From Candidatus Methanomethylophilaceae archaeon (GTDB lineage: Archaea; Thermoplasmatota; Thermoplasmata; Methanomassiliicoccales; Methanomethylophilaceae), in the NCBI GenBank assembly GCA_017507885.1, contig JAFVZY010000098.1, positions 1 through 55,168 on the forward strand: 55,168 bases of DNA, written 5' to 3'. The notes below the pieces were generated by a model. It made no database searches and had not been told where the DNA came from. It was given only the letters and a program-made list of their open reading frames with translations. A program made the translations under genes and the position numbers. Below are positions 25,966-33,733 of this stretch, piece by piece; the first letter of the stretch is position 1; each line of letters opens with the position of its first letter.

Positions 25966-27327
25966 TCAAAGATACATCCTCACCATGTGTGTCGAATTGT
26001 ATTTCGGGAACATGGTGCATACCGTGTCGATTCTTTCGATGTAATCCCTTGTCTGTTTACGGTCCAGGTCCAGCTCCCTTATGCGTATGTCCCGTATGCG
26101 TTGTATCACTATGTGTTCAATGACGTCTTCATTGCACAGTGAATCGAATAATACATCCGTATCATTGGATGAATCGTATGATTCCATTAATTTTTGATAT
26201 GTTTTAATTGCTTTCTGTGTTTTCAGATTGTTCGACATCAATTCACGTAGACTATGTATGTCCGCATGACGTCTCATGCATGAATTGTATAGACTCAGTA
26301 GTTTCTCATCGGACCATTGGATGTCCGATGAGATCATGCGTTTGACCGATTGTATGAACGAGGTGCCATCCAACGTCTCCGCGAATTGAATCAGCATATG
26401 GAATGCGTTGTCGGACAGGTTCCCGTTCGGCGATTCCCTCAACAGTCCGTATAGTTTCTCCAACACGCCTGGTGATCCCCCGTTCTTCGATATCTCATGG
26501 GCATACAGCATCAATTCCATCGAATTGCCGGATTCCTCTGTATGATTCCCGCATGTCGATGACAGGACGGCATCCGACATCCCCTTGTTCCTCAATTCCC
26601 CGAATATCTCCAAGGCACGGTCCAGGTCCCTGTCCACCCCTATGCCCGTCGCATGGAGGATTCCTAGACAATACAGGACGTCGCTCCTGTCCGATCCGAG
26701 CAGCACATCCGATAGTCTGTGGTCCAAATCGCTTTCCGGTAACGTCAACACCCTCCATAGTATGTTCCTCACGGGGGTTTGGTCTGATCCCATGCGCATC
26801 GACATCTCCACTTCATGCAGGTATTGCAACGTCCTTCTCGATTCGGACATCCGGTCATCCATATGTTGGATGCCCGTCGTGTCGCATTTCGACGCACAGG
26901 CGAACACGGGATCCCACCCCAGTTCGATGTCCCTCAGCCCCTCTATTCCTGATGAACGGCGTTGACATATTTCGAGTTCATATCCGTCGATGCGACCATA
27001 ACGGTCCCTGCGACCCGTTTCTTGGATGGCTCCTATGCTGTCCTCCGCGGAGCGGGCCTTGCATATCATATCGTTCTTCAACAGGGTGTTCTCCCTGCAT
27101 CTGCCCTTCCTCGATCTCACATGGACCATGAACATCAGCTCCTTGGCGGTCCTGTCCATGATGTACGCGATCTCCCTGGAGTCCGCATGGGTCGGATCGT
27201 CCCTGTACCTCCCCCACATCCCGTCCATGCGGGACGTCAGTTCCCTCTGCAGGTCCCACAGCTCCTCCCTGGACGTGTTCCCGTCGAGGGACGACATGCA
27301 TCCGGTCGAATCAAAGGGTCCTGTCAT
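25966..27327 (-). CDS. Hypothetical protein with a single Sel1-like repeat
   Basis: 453 residues that I do not recognise as a whole. The only recognisable element is one Sel1-like unit, VLYCLGILHATGIGVDRDLDRALEIFGELRNKGMSDAV, in the middle; the rest is helix-rich with many charged residues and no membrane segment. The last two thirds are more AT-rich than the first. Start ATG 27327 has GGTGACC about five bases upstream and overlaps the end of the preceding gene by 17 bp, so the two are translationally coupled. It is the third gene of the minus-strand block at 25.97-29.62 kb. Possible role: protein-protein scaffold. Confidence 0.65.
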   Translation of the reverse strand: MTGPFDSTGCMSSLDGNTSREELWDLQRELTSRMDGMWGRYRDDPTHADSREIAYIMDRTAKELMFMVHVRSRKGRCRENTLLKNDMICKARSAEDSIGAIQETGRRDRYGRIDGYELEICQRRSSGIEGLRDIELGWDPVFACASKCDTTGIQHMDDRMSESRRTLQYLHEVEMSMRMGSDQTPVRNILWRVLTLPESDLDHRLSDVLLGSDRSDVLYCLGILHATGIGVDRDLDRALEIFGELRNKGMSDAVLSSTCGNHTEESGNSMELMLYAHEISKNGGSPGVLEKLYGLLRESPNGNLSDNAFHMLIQFAETLDGTSFIQSVKRMISSDIQWSDEKLLSLYNSCMRRHADIHSLRELMSNNLKTQKAIKTYQKLMESYDSSNDTDVLFDSLCNEDVIEHIVIQRIRDIRIRELDLDRKQTRDYIERIDTVCTMFPKYNSTHMVRMYL

Positions 27328-28483
27328 TTCCGGTCACCTCCGTCCTTTCCAAATCGTATTCGAGACATTCGGACACGGGTACGTCCAAACCCTTTCCAGA
27401 ACAGGCATCCATCGTGAGCCTCAGGGAGGTCATGCGCACGGATTCGTCCACCACGTCCGTGGTCCCGTACAGTCTGAACCTTTCCATGAGGACTGGCTTG
27501 TTCCCGATGTGGTGCGTCTCCACCGTTCCGAACTCCTTCAGGATCCTGGCCACCACGTCCGGGGACACCCTGTCGCCGATCACCACGCGGCATCTCCTCT
27601 CCGAAGCGAGGATGAACCTCTTGGCGAAATCCATGTCGTGATGGAGGGTGTCGATGACCTCCAGGGTCATGTGGGCGGAATCGAAATCCCCCGTGCGGAG
27701 GATCGTGGTCCCGAAATTGCATTCCGCCGTGGTTCTGCCCTTCATCCCGTCCATGGAACCGAATACGACCAGGTCGTGTTCCTCCCTGTTCGGGACTGAC
27801 GGTATGTTGCACAGGTTCTCCACGGATTCCATCGTGAACACGAGTCTCAGACGGTCGTCTGCAGGTTCGGGGGTGCATGCATCCACGAGACTGTTCAACA
27901 TGATGGCGTCGATCCTGTACCGCGCATCGGCGTAGCTTCCTCCGGCCGTGCAGGCATTCGCGCAGATCTCCCTTCCGCCCTTGAACTCCATCAGGTCGTT
28001 GATGTGCTTCTGGGCCATCCTGCCTTTCTCGAGATCCACCCTGTTGCTGTTCAGATATCTGAATACGTCCATGTCCCCCATGCCGAACGCATTCCCTGCG
28101 ATGTTCCGGATCTCCTCGGATTCACGGATGCAGAACACACCCTCCCTCCTGCTCATCAGGATGTCGATTAGGGGCGACCATGCGCTTTCGGAACTCGCCT
28201 CCCCCTTGATGTGGGACACGATGTCGTGTGCGATGCCCTCCATGACGGTGTCCAGGTCCTTGTGGATGGGACCGTGATGCCTGACATACATCCTCTTGGA
28301 GAGCTCCACCATCTTCCTGGAGGGGGCGTTGGAGTCCAGACGCCCCAGCGTGCCGGGTTTGATGTTGTTGTCGCGACACATCCTGTTGAAGTAGCAATTG
28401 GATGCCACGAAGCCCAGGAGTCCTCTGAATTCGATGTCGTCGGTGTCTTCGATGCCTTCCAACCAGATTCTGAACCTATCCAT
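27311..28483 (-). CDS. Hypothetical protein, middle gene of the three-gene block
   Basis: 390 residues of unknown family; soluble, no signal peptide. The N-terminal 190 residues are helical with Cys residues (NACTAGGSYADAR). The C-terminal half alternates strand and helix (DLVVFGSMDGMKGRTT, CRVVIGDRVSPDVVARIL, VLMERFRLYG), suggesting an alpha/beta domain, but no catalytic motif is clear. It has GGGTGG before the ATG and a possible TATA near 28540 on the minus strand, so it may be transcribed separately from the first gene. It overlaps the following gene. Confidence 0.65.
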   Translation of the reverse strand: MDRFRIWLEGIEDTDDIEFRGLLGFVASNCYFNRMCRDNNIKPGTLGRLDSNAPSRKMVELSKRMYVRHHGPIHKDLDTVMEGIAHDIVSHIKGEASSESAWSPLIDILMSRREGVFCIRESEEIRNIAGNAFGMGDMDVFRYLNSNRVDLEKGRMAQKHINDLMEFKGGREICANACTAGGSYADARYRIDAIMLNSLVDACTPEPADDRLRLVFTMESVENLCNIPSVPNREEHDLVVFGSMDGMKGRTTAECNFGTTILRTGDFDSAHMTLEVIDTLHHDMDFAKRFILASERRCRVVIGDRVSPDVVARILKEFGTVETHHIGNKPVLMERFRLYGTTDVVDESVRMTSLRLTMDACSGKGLDVPVSECLEYDLERTEVTGNDRTL

Positions 28484-28588
28484 GTTCCCACCCTGTATCC
28501 CCGCATCCCGTGGATGCGGAGATATGGCTAGTCGCTGATGGTATAAAAGCGTCTGATGTTTTTCCGTGTGAAAAAACGCAAACGGACG

Positions 28589-29617
28589 TCATTCTACGTG
28601 TTTGTTCACTATGGATGACACTATCTGTATGAACTGCTCCATGTCGTCGAAGTCCACGTTCATCGGCCCCTCGGCATCGTCCACGAACCTGTACACCGGC
28701 GACATCCCCTCGGCCGTCAGTTCGTCGATGACCTTCATGGCGATGTCGAAGGTGTTGTGGGAGGTCATGCCGAAGATCACCACGGCACCGGAGCGGAACA
28801 GGTCGCGAACGAACTCCTCGGTGACCCTGACGTTGCCGAAGTAGTCTAGGTCGAACAGACCCTTCCTAAGACCCTGTCTGATGTACGGGGGTTCGCGGAT
28901 GGAGTCGAGCAGCGGCACGTGTCCCAGGACCGCCACCCTGTTGCCGGAGTGCTTCTGGTCCCTGTTTCCGAACGGGATGAACACGTCCGTTCTGATCTTG
29001 GGTTTCACGACCGCGTAGACGTCCGGTTCGTCGTCGAACCCGTAGTCCACCTTCCTGATCCAGTTGTACGCGTTTGCGATGGCCTCCTCCATGCGCATGG
29101 ACGGTTGCGGATAGAGCATCTCGGAAAGGTACCTGTTCAGGGTCTTCCTGGAATACTCCTTGGTGAAGGGGACGTCCACCGGCGAGAACCTGGTGACGAT
29201 GGATGTGAACGTGGCCGGGGTGTCCGTGGGTTCGGTGCGGAGGCTTCCCGATTCGTCCATGTACCACTGCCTGCCCTCTGAATCCAGTATGCCCATGAAC
29301 CGGTGAGTGTCGTCCAGGCCGCCATTGCGGGCGTCCATGATCCTCTCGTGGACCATCATGATGTCCTTGGGCATGTCGATCCCGGACCATCCGTTGTAGA
29401 ATCCGCGTTTCACGCCCTCGCAGAACTCCCTGAAGTCCCTGGAGTTGTTGTTGGACGTGGCTTTCCTGTTGTTGGCCACCAGCATGAGTCTGAGCATCTC
29501 GAATGCGCCCTTCTCCCTCTCGGCCTCGGTGCGGTCCAGGGGGAATACGGATGACAGGATGAGGACGTACTCGAACTTCATGGTCCTGAGTGCGCTCCTT
29601 CTGAGTGGTCGTTCCAT
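28589..29617 (-). CDS. Hypothetical protein, first gene of the three-gene block
   Basis: 342 residues with no family I can name. Around residues 225-300 there is an alpha/beta stretch (NRVAVLGHVPLLDSI, SGAVVIFGMTSHNTFDIAMKVIDEL, MSPVYRFVDD) that looks like a nucleotide- or sugar-binding Rossmann-type fold, preceded by a helical N-terminus rich in Asn/Arg (NNRKATSNNNSRDFREF). TATA (AAATTATATTAAATC) sits about 25 nt upstream of the ATG, consistent with leaderless transcription. A palindromic candidate operator lies 58-82 bp upstream. The gene is divergent from a PP2C phosphatase across 612 bp. Confidence 0.68.
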   Translation of the reverse strand: MERPLRRSALRTMKFEYVLILSSVFPLDRTEAEREKGAFEMLRLMLVANNRKATSNNNSRDFREFCEGVKRGFYNGWSGIDMPKDIMMVHERIMDARNGGLDDTHRFMGILDSEGRQWYMDESGSLRTEPTDTPATFTSIVTRFSPVDVPFTKEYSRKTLNRYLSEMLYPQPSMRMEEAIANAYNWIRKVDYGFDDEPDVYAVVKPKIRTDVFIPFGNRDQKHSGNRVAVLGHVPLLDSIREPPYIRQGLRKGLFDLDYFGNVRVTEEFVRDLFRSGAVVIFGMTSHNTFDIAMKVIDELTAEGMSPVYRFVDDAEGPMNVDFDDMEQFIQIVSSIVNKHVE

Positions 29618-29674
29618 AAAGGTTCATTCTTTATTGATTTAATATAATTTGTCATAACGGGATGTATTTTATTT

Positions 29675-29699
29675 ATGAAGCGTGTTATTATTGCTTCAT
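29675..29699. repeat. Palindromic candidate operator 1
   Basis: ATGAAGC (29675-29681), an 11-nt spacer, and GCTTCAT (29693-29699). Arm sequences and spacer length are identical to site 2, which argues for a dimeric regulator site rather than chance. Confidence 0.55.
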
Positions 29700-29881
29700 T
29701 ACGTTACTTAAATATCATAATGAGGTCGGAATATGTTATTGGATACCGATTTCACTGCGAATCGGACGTGTTTCGTAGACGGTTTCGCCTATCGACCATG
29801 AAGAGTATGCATTTCGTTGAATCGATTTTTATATGCATGTGCATCGGTGCACCTTTGGCCGTATGGTCCATCGTGTAATGT

Positions 29882-29906
29882 ATGAAGCATTTTTTATTTG
29901 CTTCAT
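29882..29906. repeat. Palindromic candidate operator 2
   Basis: ATGAAGC (29882-29888), an 11-nt AT-only spacer, and GCTTCAT (29900-29906), followed by TAC as in site 1. A lone half-site follows at 29928-29934. Confidence 0.55.
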
Positions 29907-30229
29907 TACAAATGGAAAGCCTTTGATGCTTCATTCTGTTTTTTATATCCTCGGTCGCTGGTATATCGCACAGTATCCGACATGGTCTTGGCAGATTCAG
30001 CCCCGAATCGTATGCCGAGCCCCCCAACGTGCAACCGGGGGGGGGAGGTGGAATCCTTTTCCGACGGTCGGGACCGGAAACGTCCTCCGAACGGACGTGG
30101 CCGATCATTTTTGCAACCCATCTGGCGGGACCGTGGGAGGATACCGCACCGCACCTTCCACCACCATTCGACGGGTGCGGTGCCCATTTTCACATTCGTA
30201 TTTATCCGGATTCTTCCGTATGTGCACTC

Positions 30230-30907
30230 ATGACAACCATCCGTCTTCTTGGGGAGACCCTCACCGTGACCATGGCATCATCGACGGGTCCGCACGGGAC
30301 CAATCAGGACTCCTGCGGCTGGTACGCACGCACCTCAGAGGGCGCGTTCCTCGATGGAACACCCGTGGACTCTCCGGGAGGGGAGTTCCTGGTGGCGATC
30401 GTCTGCGACGGCCTCGGGGGTTTGGAACACGGGGAGACGGCATCCCGCATGGTCGTGGATACGGTGCTGCATACCGCATCCTCCGTGGAATCCCACGGTC
30501 TCCTCATGCAGGCCCTGCTGGTGGCATTGATCCAATGCGAGACGGCGATCCCGGAGGGTTCCGGGACCACCGTCGCGATGATCGTCGGAACCCCGGAGGG
30601 ATGGTTCACGGTGCACCTGGGAGACTCCAGGTGTCATGCGGTGCTCCCCTTCGAGGTCCGTCGCACCACGGACCACACGCCCCGGGAGGGCTCCAACCTC
30701 GTTTCGCGTTTCATCGGGAACGGCGACCCGATCCCGGAGGTGAATCCCGTCGACAGGTTCAACCTCCTGTGCATCACATCGGACGGCGTCCACTCCCAAC
30801 CCGGTTTCGAGGAGGTCCTGAGGCAATCGATGACCGCCTCGGACCTCCTCCCGCCGGTACCATGGGACGACGCCACCGCCGTCCACATCATGCCACGTCT
30901 CAGTTGA
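30230..30907 (+). CDS. PP2C-family protein serine/threonine phosphatase
   Basis: 225 residues, a minimal PPM/PP2C catalytic domain. Motifs: NQDSCGWY (usual Asn-Glu/Gln-Asp start), VCDGLGGLEHGETAS with the metal-binding Asp-Gly, GSGTTVAMI with VHLGDSRC, TTDHTPREGS, LLCITSDGVHS with the second metal Asp, and a terminal WDDATAVHI. All main metal ligands are present, so it should be active. ATG 30230 is chosen because a TATA near 30199-30208 lies 22-30 nt before it, making it leaderless, and the longer upstream frame is low-complexity. No partner kinase is visible in the window. It converges with and overlaps the tspO end by 8 bp. Confidence 0.85.
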   Translation: MTTIRLLGETLTVTMASSTGPHGTNQDSCGWYARTSEGAFLDGTPVDSPGGEFLVAIVCDGLGGLEHGETASRMVVDTVLHTASSVESHGLLMQALLVALIQCETAIPEGSGTTVAMIVGTPEGWFTVHLGDSRCHAVLPFEVRRTTDHTPREGSNLVSRFIGNGDPIPEVNPVDRFNLLCITSDGVHSQPGFEEVLRQSMTASDLLPPVPWDDATAVHIMPRLS

Positions 30908-31370
30908 GGACCAATGCGCCCCCGTTGAGATACATGGCGTACATCATCCATGCGAGGTACGGGACGAGCAGCATCCCCGCCCTGGGGTTCACCCTCCAGG
31001 CGACCAGGGTCGCCAGAAGGGTGCATGCGAACATGCCCACCAGGATGACCAGTGCGGCACCCATCGCCTCCATCCCGAAGAACACGGGGGTCCATGCGAA
31101 GTTGAGGGCCAGCTGGATGCAGAACAGGATGTAGAACGCCAGGTCCCCTCCCTTGAGATACACGGACCAGATGGAGAGGCCCATCAGGATGTAGAGTACG
31201 ACCCATGCGACGGGGAACAGCCACCCGGGGGGCGAGAACGGGGGCATGTCCAGCCCCGTGTACCCTCCGGCCGAATCCGACAGCAGGGAGGATGAGAAAC
31301 CCACGATAAGACATCCTCCCACGAACAGCAGGAGGGGGAAAGCGTCCTTCCAGGACGATCCTGACATCAT
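30900..31370 (-). CDS. tspO: TspO/MBR family membrane protein
   Basis: 156 residues with five membrane segments, the translocator protein fold that binds tetrapyrroles and other hydrophobic ligands. Family blocks are PPFSPPGWLFPVAWVVLYIL, LALNFAWTPVFFG and VPYLAWMMYAMYLNGG (the signature Trp/Tyr/Asn-rich fifth helix). TATA (ATATAAACC) overlaps the stop codon of the upstream MazF-like gene and is about 25 nt before the ATG, so it has its own promoter. With hemD in the same window, a role in tetrapyrrole handling is possible but unproven. Confidence 0.9.
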   Translation of the reverse strand: MMSGSSWKDAFPLLLFVGGCLIVGFSSSLLSDSAGGYTGLDMPPFSPPGWLFPVAWVVLYILMGLSIWSVYLKGGDLAFYILFCIQLALNFAWTPVFFGMEAMGAALVILVGMFACTLLATLVAWRVNPRAGMLLVPYLAWMMYAMYLNGGALVLN

Positions 31371-31391
31371 GGGAGTACGAACGACGGTGGT

Positions 31392-31730
31392 TTATATCGA
31401 ATGGAGGGAACGATAATCCGAAATCATGTTGCGAAGCTCCTCCGCATCGTCCTTGCAGAGGGTCCCGAGCCTGTGGGAGAGGGTGTTCGGTGTCAGAGAG
31501 ACGGAATCGAGGGTGACGTAAGAGTCCCCGTCCAATCCCGCGTACAGCGGGTCGAGGAGACGCATCCTCGCCGTGCCGTTCTTGGATGTGCACGGGAGGC
31601 AGGTGCACCTGTCACCGGTCGTCCCGAGGACGACCACCGGTCTGCCCTTGCCTCCGCCATTCCCGTACCTGAGCATGTCGACCCACCACACCTCCATCGG
31701 TCTGGGCGAGTTGTTCCTGTTTCTTCCCAT
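31392..31730 (-). CDS. MazF/PemK-like toxin-fold protein
   Basis: A 112-residue version starting at ATG 31730; an in-frame ATG at 31793 would add 21 residues. The core MEVWWVDMLRYG...GKGRPVVVLGTTGD matches the PemK/MazF opening (Gly-Asp-hydrophobic-Trp-Trp-Val-Asp and Arg-Pro-Val-Val-Val), and DSYVTLDSVSLTPNTLSHRLGTL matches the second family block. MazF proteins are mRNA-cutting endoribonucleases of toxin-antitoxin pairs. No conventional antitoxin gene sits upstream; instead a divergent NYN-domain gene starts close by. I prefer the shorter start because GTATATG lies about 27 nt upstream of it. Confidence 0.62.
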   Translation of the reverse strand: MGRNRNNSPRPMEVWWVDMLRYGNGGGKGRPVVVLGTTGDRCTCLPCTSKNGTARMRLLDPLYAGLDGDSYVTLDSVSLTPNTLSHRLGTLCKDDAEELRNMISDYRSLHSI

Positions 31731-31822
31731 GCCCGGTGCATGTCCCTCGGCATATACATCATTCGTGATGATGCAACCGAAACGGTACTTCATATGCGGC
31801 GATGTTTCCGTATTACGATACC

Positions 31823-32404
31823 ATGTGCATATACGGTTTCAACGGCAGCGACAGGGTTATGGTGTTCATCGATTTCAGGAACGTGACCGCAAATTCCTTC
31901 GATCCCCGCACGGGCAGGTTCGACTACTCGTTGATGACCCACCGTCTGGTCGCGGGCAGGAGACTCGTCAGGGCCTTCGTGTTCGACGGGGAGTACGGCG
32001 ATTCCGACGGATGCGACAGGGGCAGGAGGATCAGGGACTGTTTGGAGTACAACGGGTTCACGGTCCGCACCAGGCCCTACGACGCCCATGGCGAGAGGCA
32101 GAAGGGGGTGGACGTGGACCTCGCGTGCACCGTGATGTTCCATGCCGCCGCGGGGGATTTCGACGTGGCTGTCCTGGTGACCGGTGACGGGGACTTCGTC
32201 CCGTTGGCGGAGCATCTCAAGCTCATGGGCAGGAGGGTGGAAGTGGCCTCGTTCGAAGGCAGTCTGTCCAAAGGGTTGAGGAGATGTGCGGACAGGGTGC
32301 ACATCCTGGACGACATGGGCCTGTACAGGCCCTTGGACGCGGTGGTCGGCGGCTGTCCCCCGGGGGAGGTCTGCAGGACGCGACTCCCCGAACCGATTGT
32401 ATGA
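31823..32404 (+). CDS. NYN/LabA-like (DUF88) PIN-fold protein
   Basis: 193 residues. The NYN pattern is clear: VMVFIDFRNVTAN with the first acidic residue, LVRAFVFDGEYG, GVDVDLACTVMFHAAAG with the conserved Lys/Asp region, VAVLVTGDGDFVPLAEHLKLMGRRVEVASF with the third acidic site, and HILDDM near the end. NYN proteins are predicted metal-dependent RNases. The start could also be ATG 31802. It is divergent from the MazF-like gene, the promoters overlapping. It may be half of an RNA-targeting toxin pair or a stand-alone RNase. Confidence 0.82.
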   Translation: MCIYGFNGSDRVMVFIDFRNVTANSFDPRTGRFDYSLMTHRLVAGRRLVRAFVFDGEYGDSDGCDRGRRIRDCLEYNGFTVRTRPYDAHGERQKGVDVDLACTVMFHAAAGDFDVAVLVTGDGDFVPLAEHLKLMGRRVEVASFEGSLSKGLRRCADRVHILDDMGLYRPLDAVVGGCPPGEVCRTRLPEPIV

Positions 32405-32614
32405 AATACTTGTACATTCATCAGTGTAATACTATGAATGTCGTCGCCCTGCGGACGGGGTTCCCCCGTCCACGGGACGACCGAGGATCGAACGTCATCA
32501 GGGACACGTGTCCTGCGGATTCCAAGGTTCACTCGTGACTGGGCGACCATTCAAATAACCATGCGGGATGGATTCGATGGGGTCGAACCCCGGAGAAGGA
32601 ACAAGGTGAATCCG

Positions 32615-32854
32615 ATGCGTAAGATGTCTTTGAATACGGCGATGTTCGTGTACTGCCTGTTGTGGATATTCGTGGTGTCCGTGGCCATGTGCTTGTTGTA
32701 CTATGGCTTCAAGGGTCACCCGTATCACGAGTACATCATCCTCTATCCTACGATCGCTCTGACGTTGTTCTATTACGTCATAGGCCGTTGGGTGGTTGAA
32801 AGGTACGGATGGGGACCTTTCGATGATACTATGAAGTCCCGCAGGAGATGGTGA
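32615..32854 (+). CDS. Small two-helix membrane protein, copy 1
   Basis: 79 residues: MRKMSLNTAMFVY start, two membrane segments (about 10-31 and 40-61), and a cytosolic tail VERYGWGPFD...SRRRW. The start is fixed by AAGGTGAA six bases upstream of ATG 32615 and by the near-identical start of copy 2 at 33414. One base separates its stop codon from the ATG of the next membrane protein gene. The family is unknown to me. Confidence 0.72.
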   Translation: MRKMSLNTAMFVYCLLWIFVVSVAMCLLYYGFKGHPYHEYIILYPTIALTLFYYVIGRWVVERYGWGPFDDTMKSRRRW

Positions 32855-32855
32855 C

Positions 32856-33320
32856 ATGGATGGGACCAATCCGGACATATGGATTCAGCACATTCTGTCT
32901 CTGAAGAATGCTTTATTCGTTTCAACACTGTCCATCATAGTTGCAATCGTATTGGCATTCAGACCGTTATGGGGGGATTGGTCCGATGCGATGGCGATGA
33001 CATTTCTGTTCGGCATAATCATCGTGTGCATCATATCTTTGACCTATTTCCTGTTGGAAGCCCATGTATGTTCTAGAAGATATTCGGTTTTGAGTTCCAT
33101 TCGGTACATCCAGGACTATGCCGACAGGGTGTATCAGGGGGATTACTCGAAAATCGATGAATTGGATCTGGAGGTCTTGGTTTGTAGAATGGGTTCAAGA
33201 TGTCACATCGATGGGAGAGAGATCCATTGGGGGTTGGAGCGTGCATTGGAATTGTTGAATGACAACAATCCGTCCATGGCAATCGCGTTTCAACATGGCG
33301 TCGAAGAACACGTGTTCTGA
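32856..33320 (+). CDS. Hypothetical membrane protein between the duplicated genes
   Basis: 154 residues with two membrane segments (about 18-37 and 45-67) followed by a cytosolic domain of about 85 residues with no recognised family (YADRVYQGDYSKIDELDLEVLV). It starts immediately after copy 1 of the small membrane protein and is probably co-transcribed with it. It does not resemble the flanking duplicates. Together the three genes look like a small membrane complex. Confidence 0.68.
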   Translation: MDGTNPDIWIQHILSLKNALFVSTLSIIVAIVLAFRPLWGDWSDAMAMTFLFGIIIVCIISLTYFLLEAHVCSRRYSVLSSIRYIQDYADRVYQGDYSKIDELDLEVLVCRMGSRCHIDGREIHWGLERALELLNDNNPSMAIAFQHGVEEHVF

Positions 33321-33413
33321 ACCAAACCCTTGGAACGGATTCCGACGATGCCGGGAATCGTCTCCTACGTCGTCGTGTCCATTCATCAAGGGATGGAAAC
33401 GGAGGTGAATTTG

Positions 33414-33722
33414 ATGCGTAAGATGTCTTTGAATACGGCGATGTTCGTGTATTGGGTGTTGTGGGTGCTGGTGTTTTCCGTGGTCATGTGTTCGTTGTAC
33501 TACGGTTTCGTAGGCCATCCGTACCACAAATGGATCATACTCATCCCAGCGATCATCATGACGTTGTCCATCCTGGTCGTGGGTCATTGGGTCATCGAAA
33601 GGTACGGGTGGGAGCCGTTCGATCATTCGTCCAAATCCCGAAGGGGACGGTGGCGAGGTCTGGACGTACAAATCCTCGCATCCGACCTGGGAAAACCACT
33701 TATAAAAACCGTTCCTATGTGA
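33414..33722 (+). CDS. Small two-helix membrane protein, copy 2 with extended tail
   Basis: 102 residues. The first 80 match copy 1 closely (same MRKMSLNTAMFVY start, GHPYHKWIIL, VIERYGWEPFD); about 23 extra residues follow (LDVQILASDLGKPLIK), read through sequence that also holds the TATA box of the next gene. The start is fixed by GGAGGTGA five bases upstream. Tandem duplication with copy 1 is also evident at DNA level over the first roughly 40 coding bases. Confidence 0.7.
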   Translation: MRKMSLNTAMFVYWVLWVLVFSVVMCSLYYGFVGHPYHKWIILIPAIIMTLSILVVGHWVIERYGWEPFDHSSKSRRGRWRGLDVQILASDLGKPLIKTVPM

Positions 33723-33733
33723 ACACGATTCCA

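Larger units (their letters stand above)
29618..30229. promoter_or_regulatory. AT-rich divergent intergenic region with palindromic sites
   Basis: 612 bp without a gene I can support. It holds two sites of the form ATGAAGC-N11-GCTTCAT (29675-29699 and 29882-29906), a further half-site GCTTCAT at 29928-29934, the TATA of the leftward block near 29640, and the TATA of the PP2C gene (GTATTTATCC, near 30199-30208). Short open frames here have poor composition. Confidence 0.6.

Noticed and set aside
29675-29878. A 67-codon open frame starting inside palindrome 1.
   Set aside because: Odd composition, no ribosome-binding site, and it contains the candidate operator. More likely an accident of AT-rich DNA.
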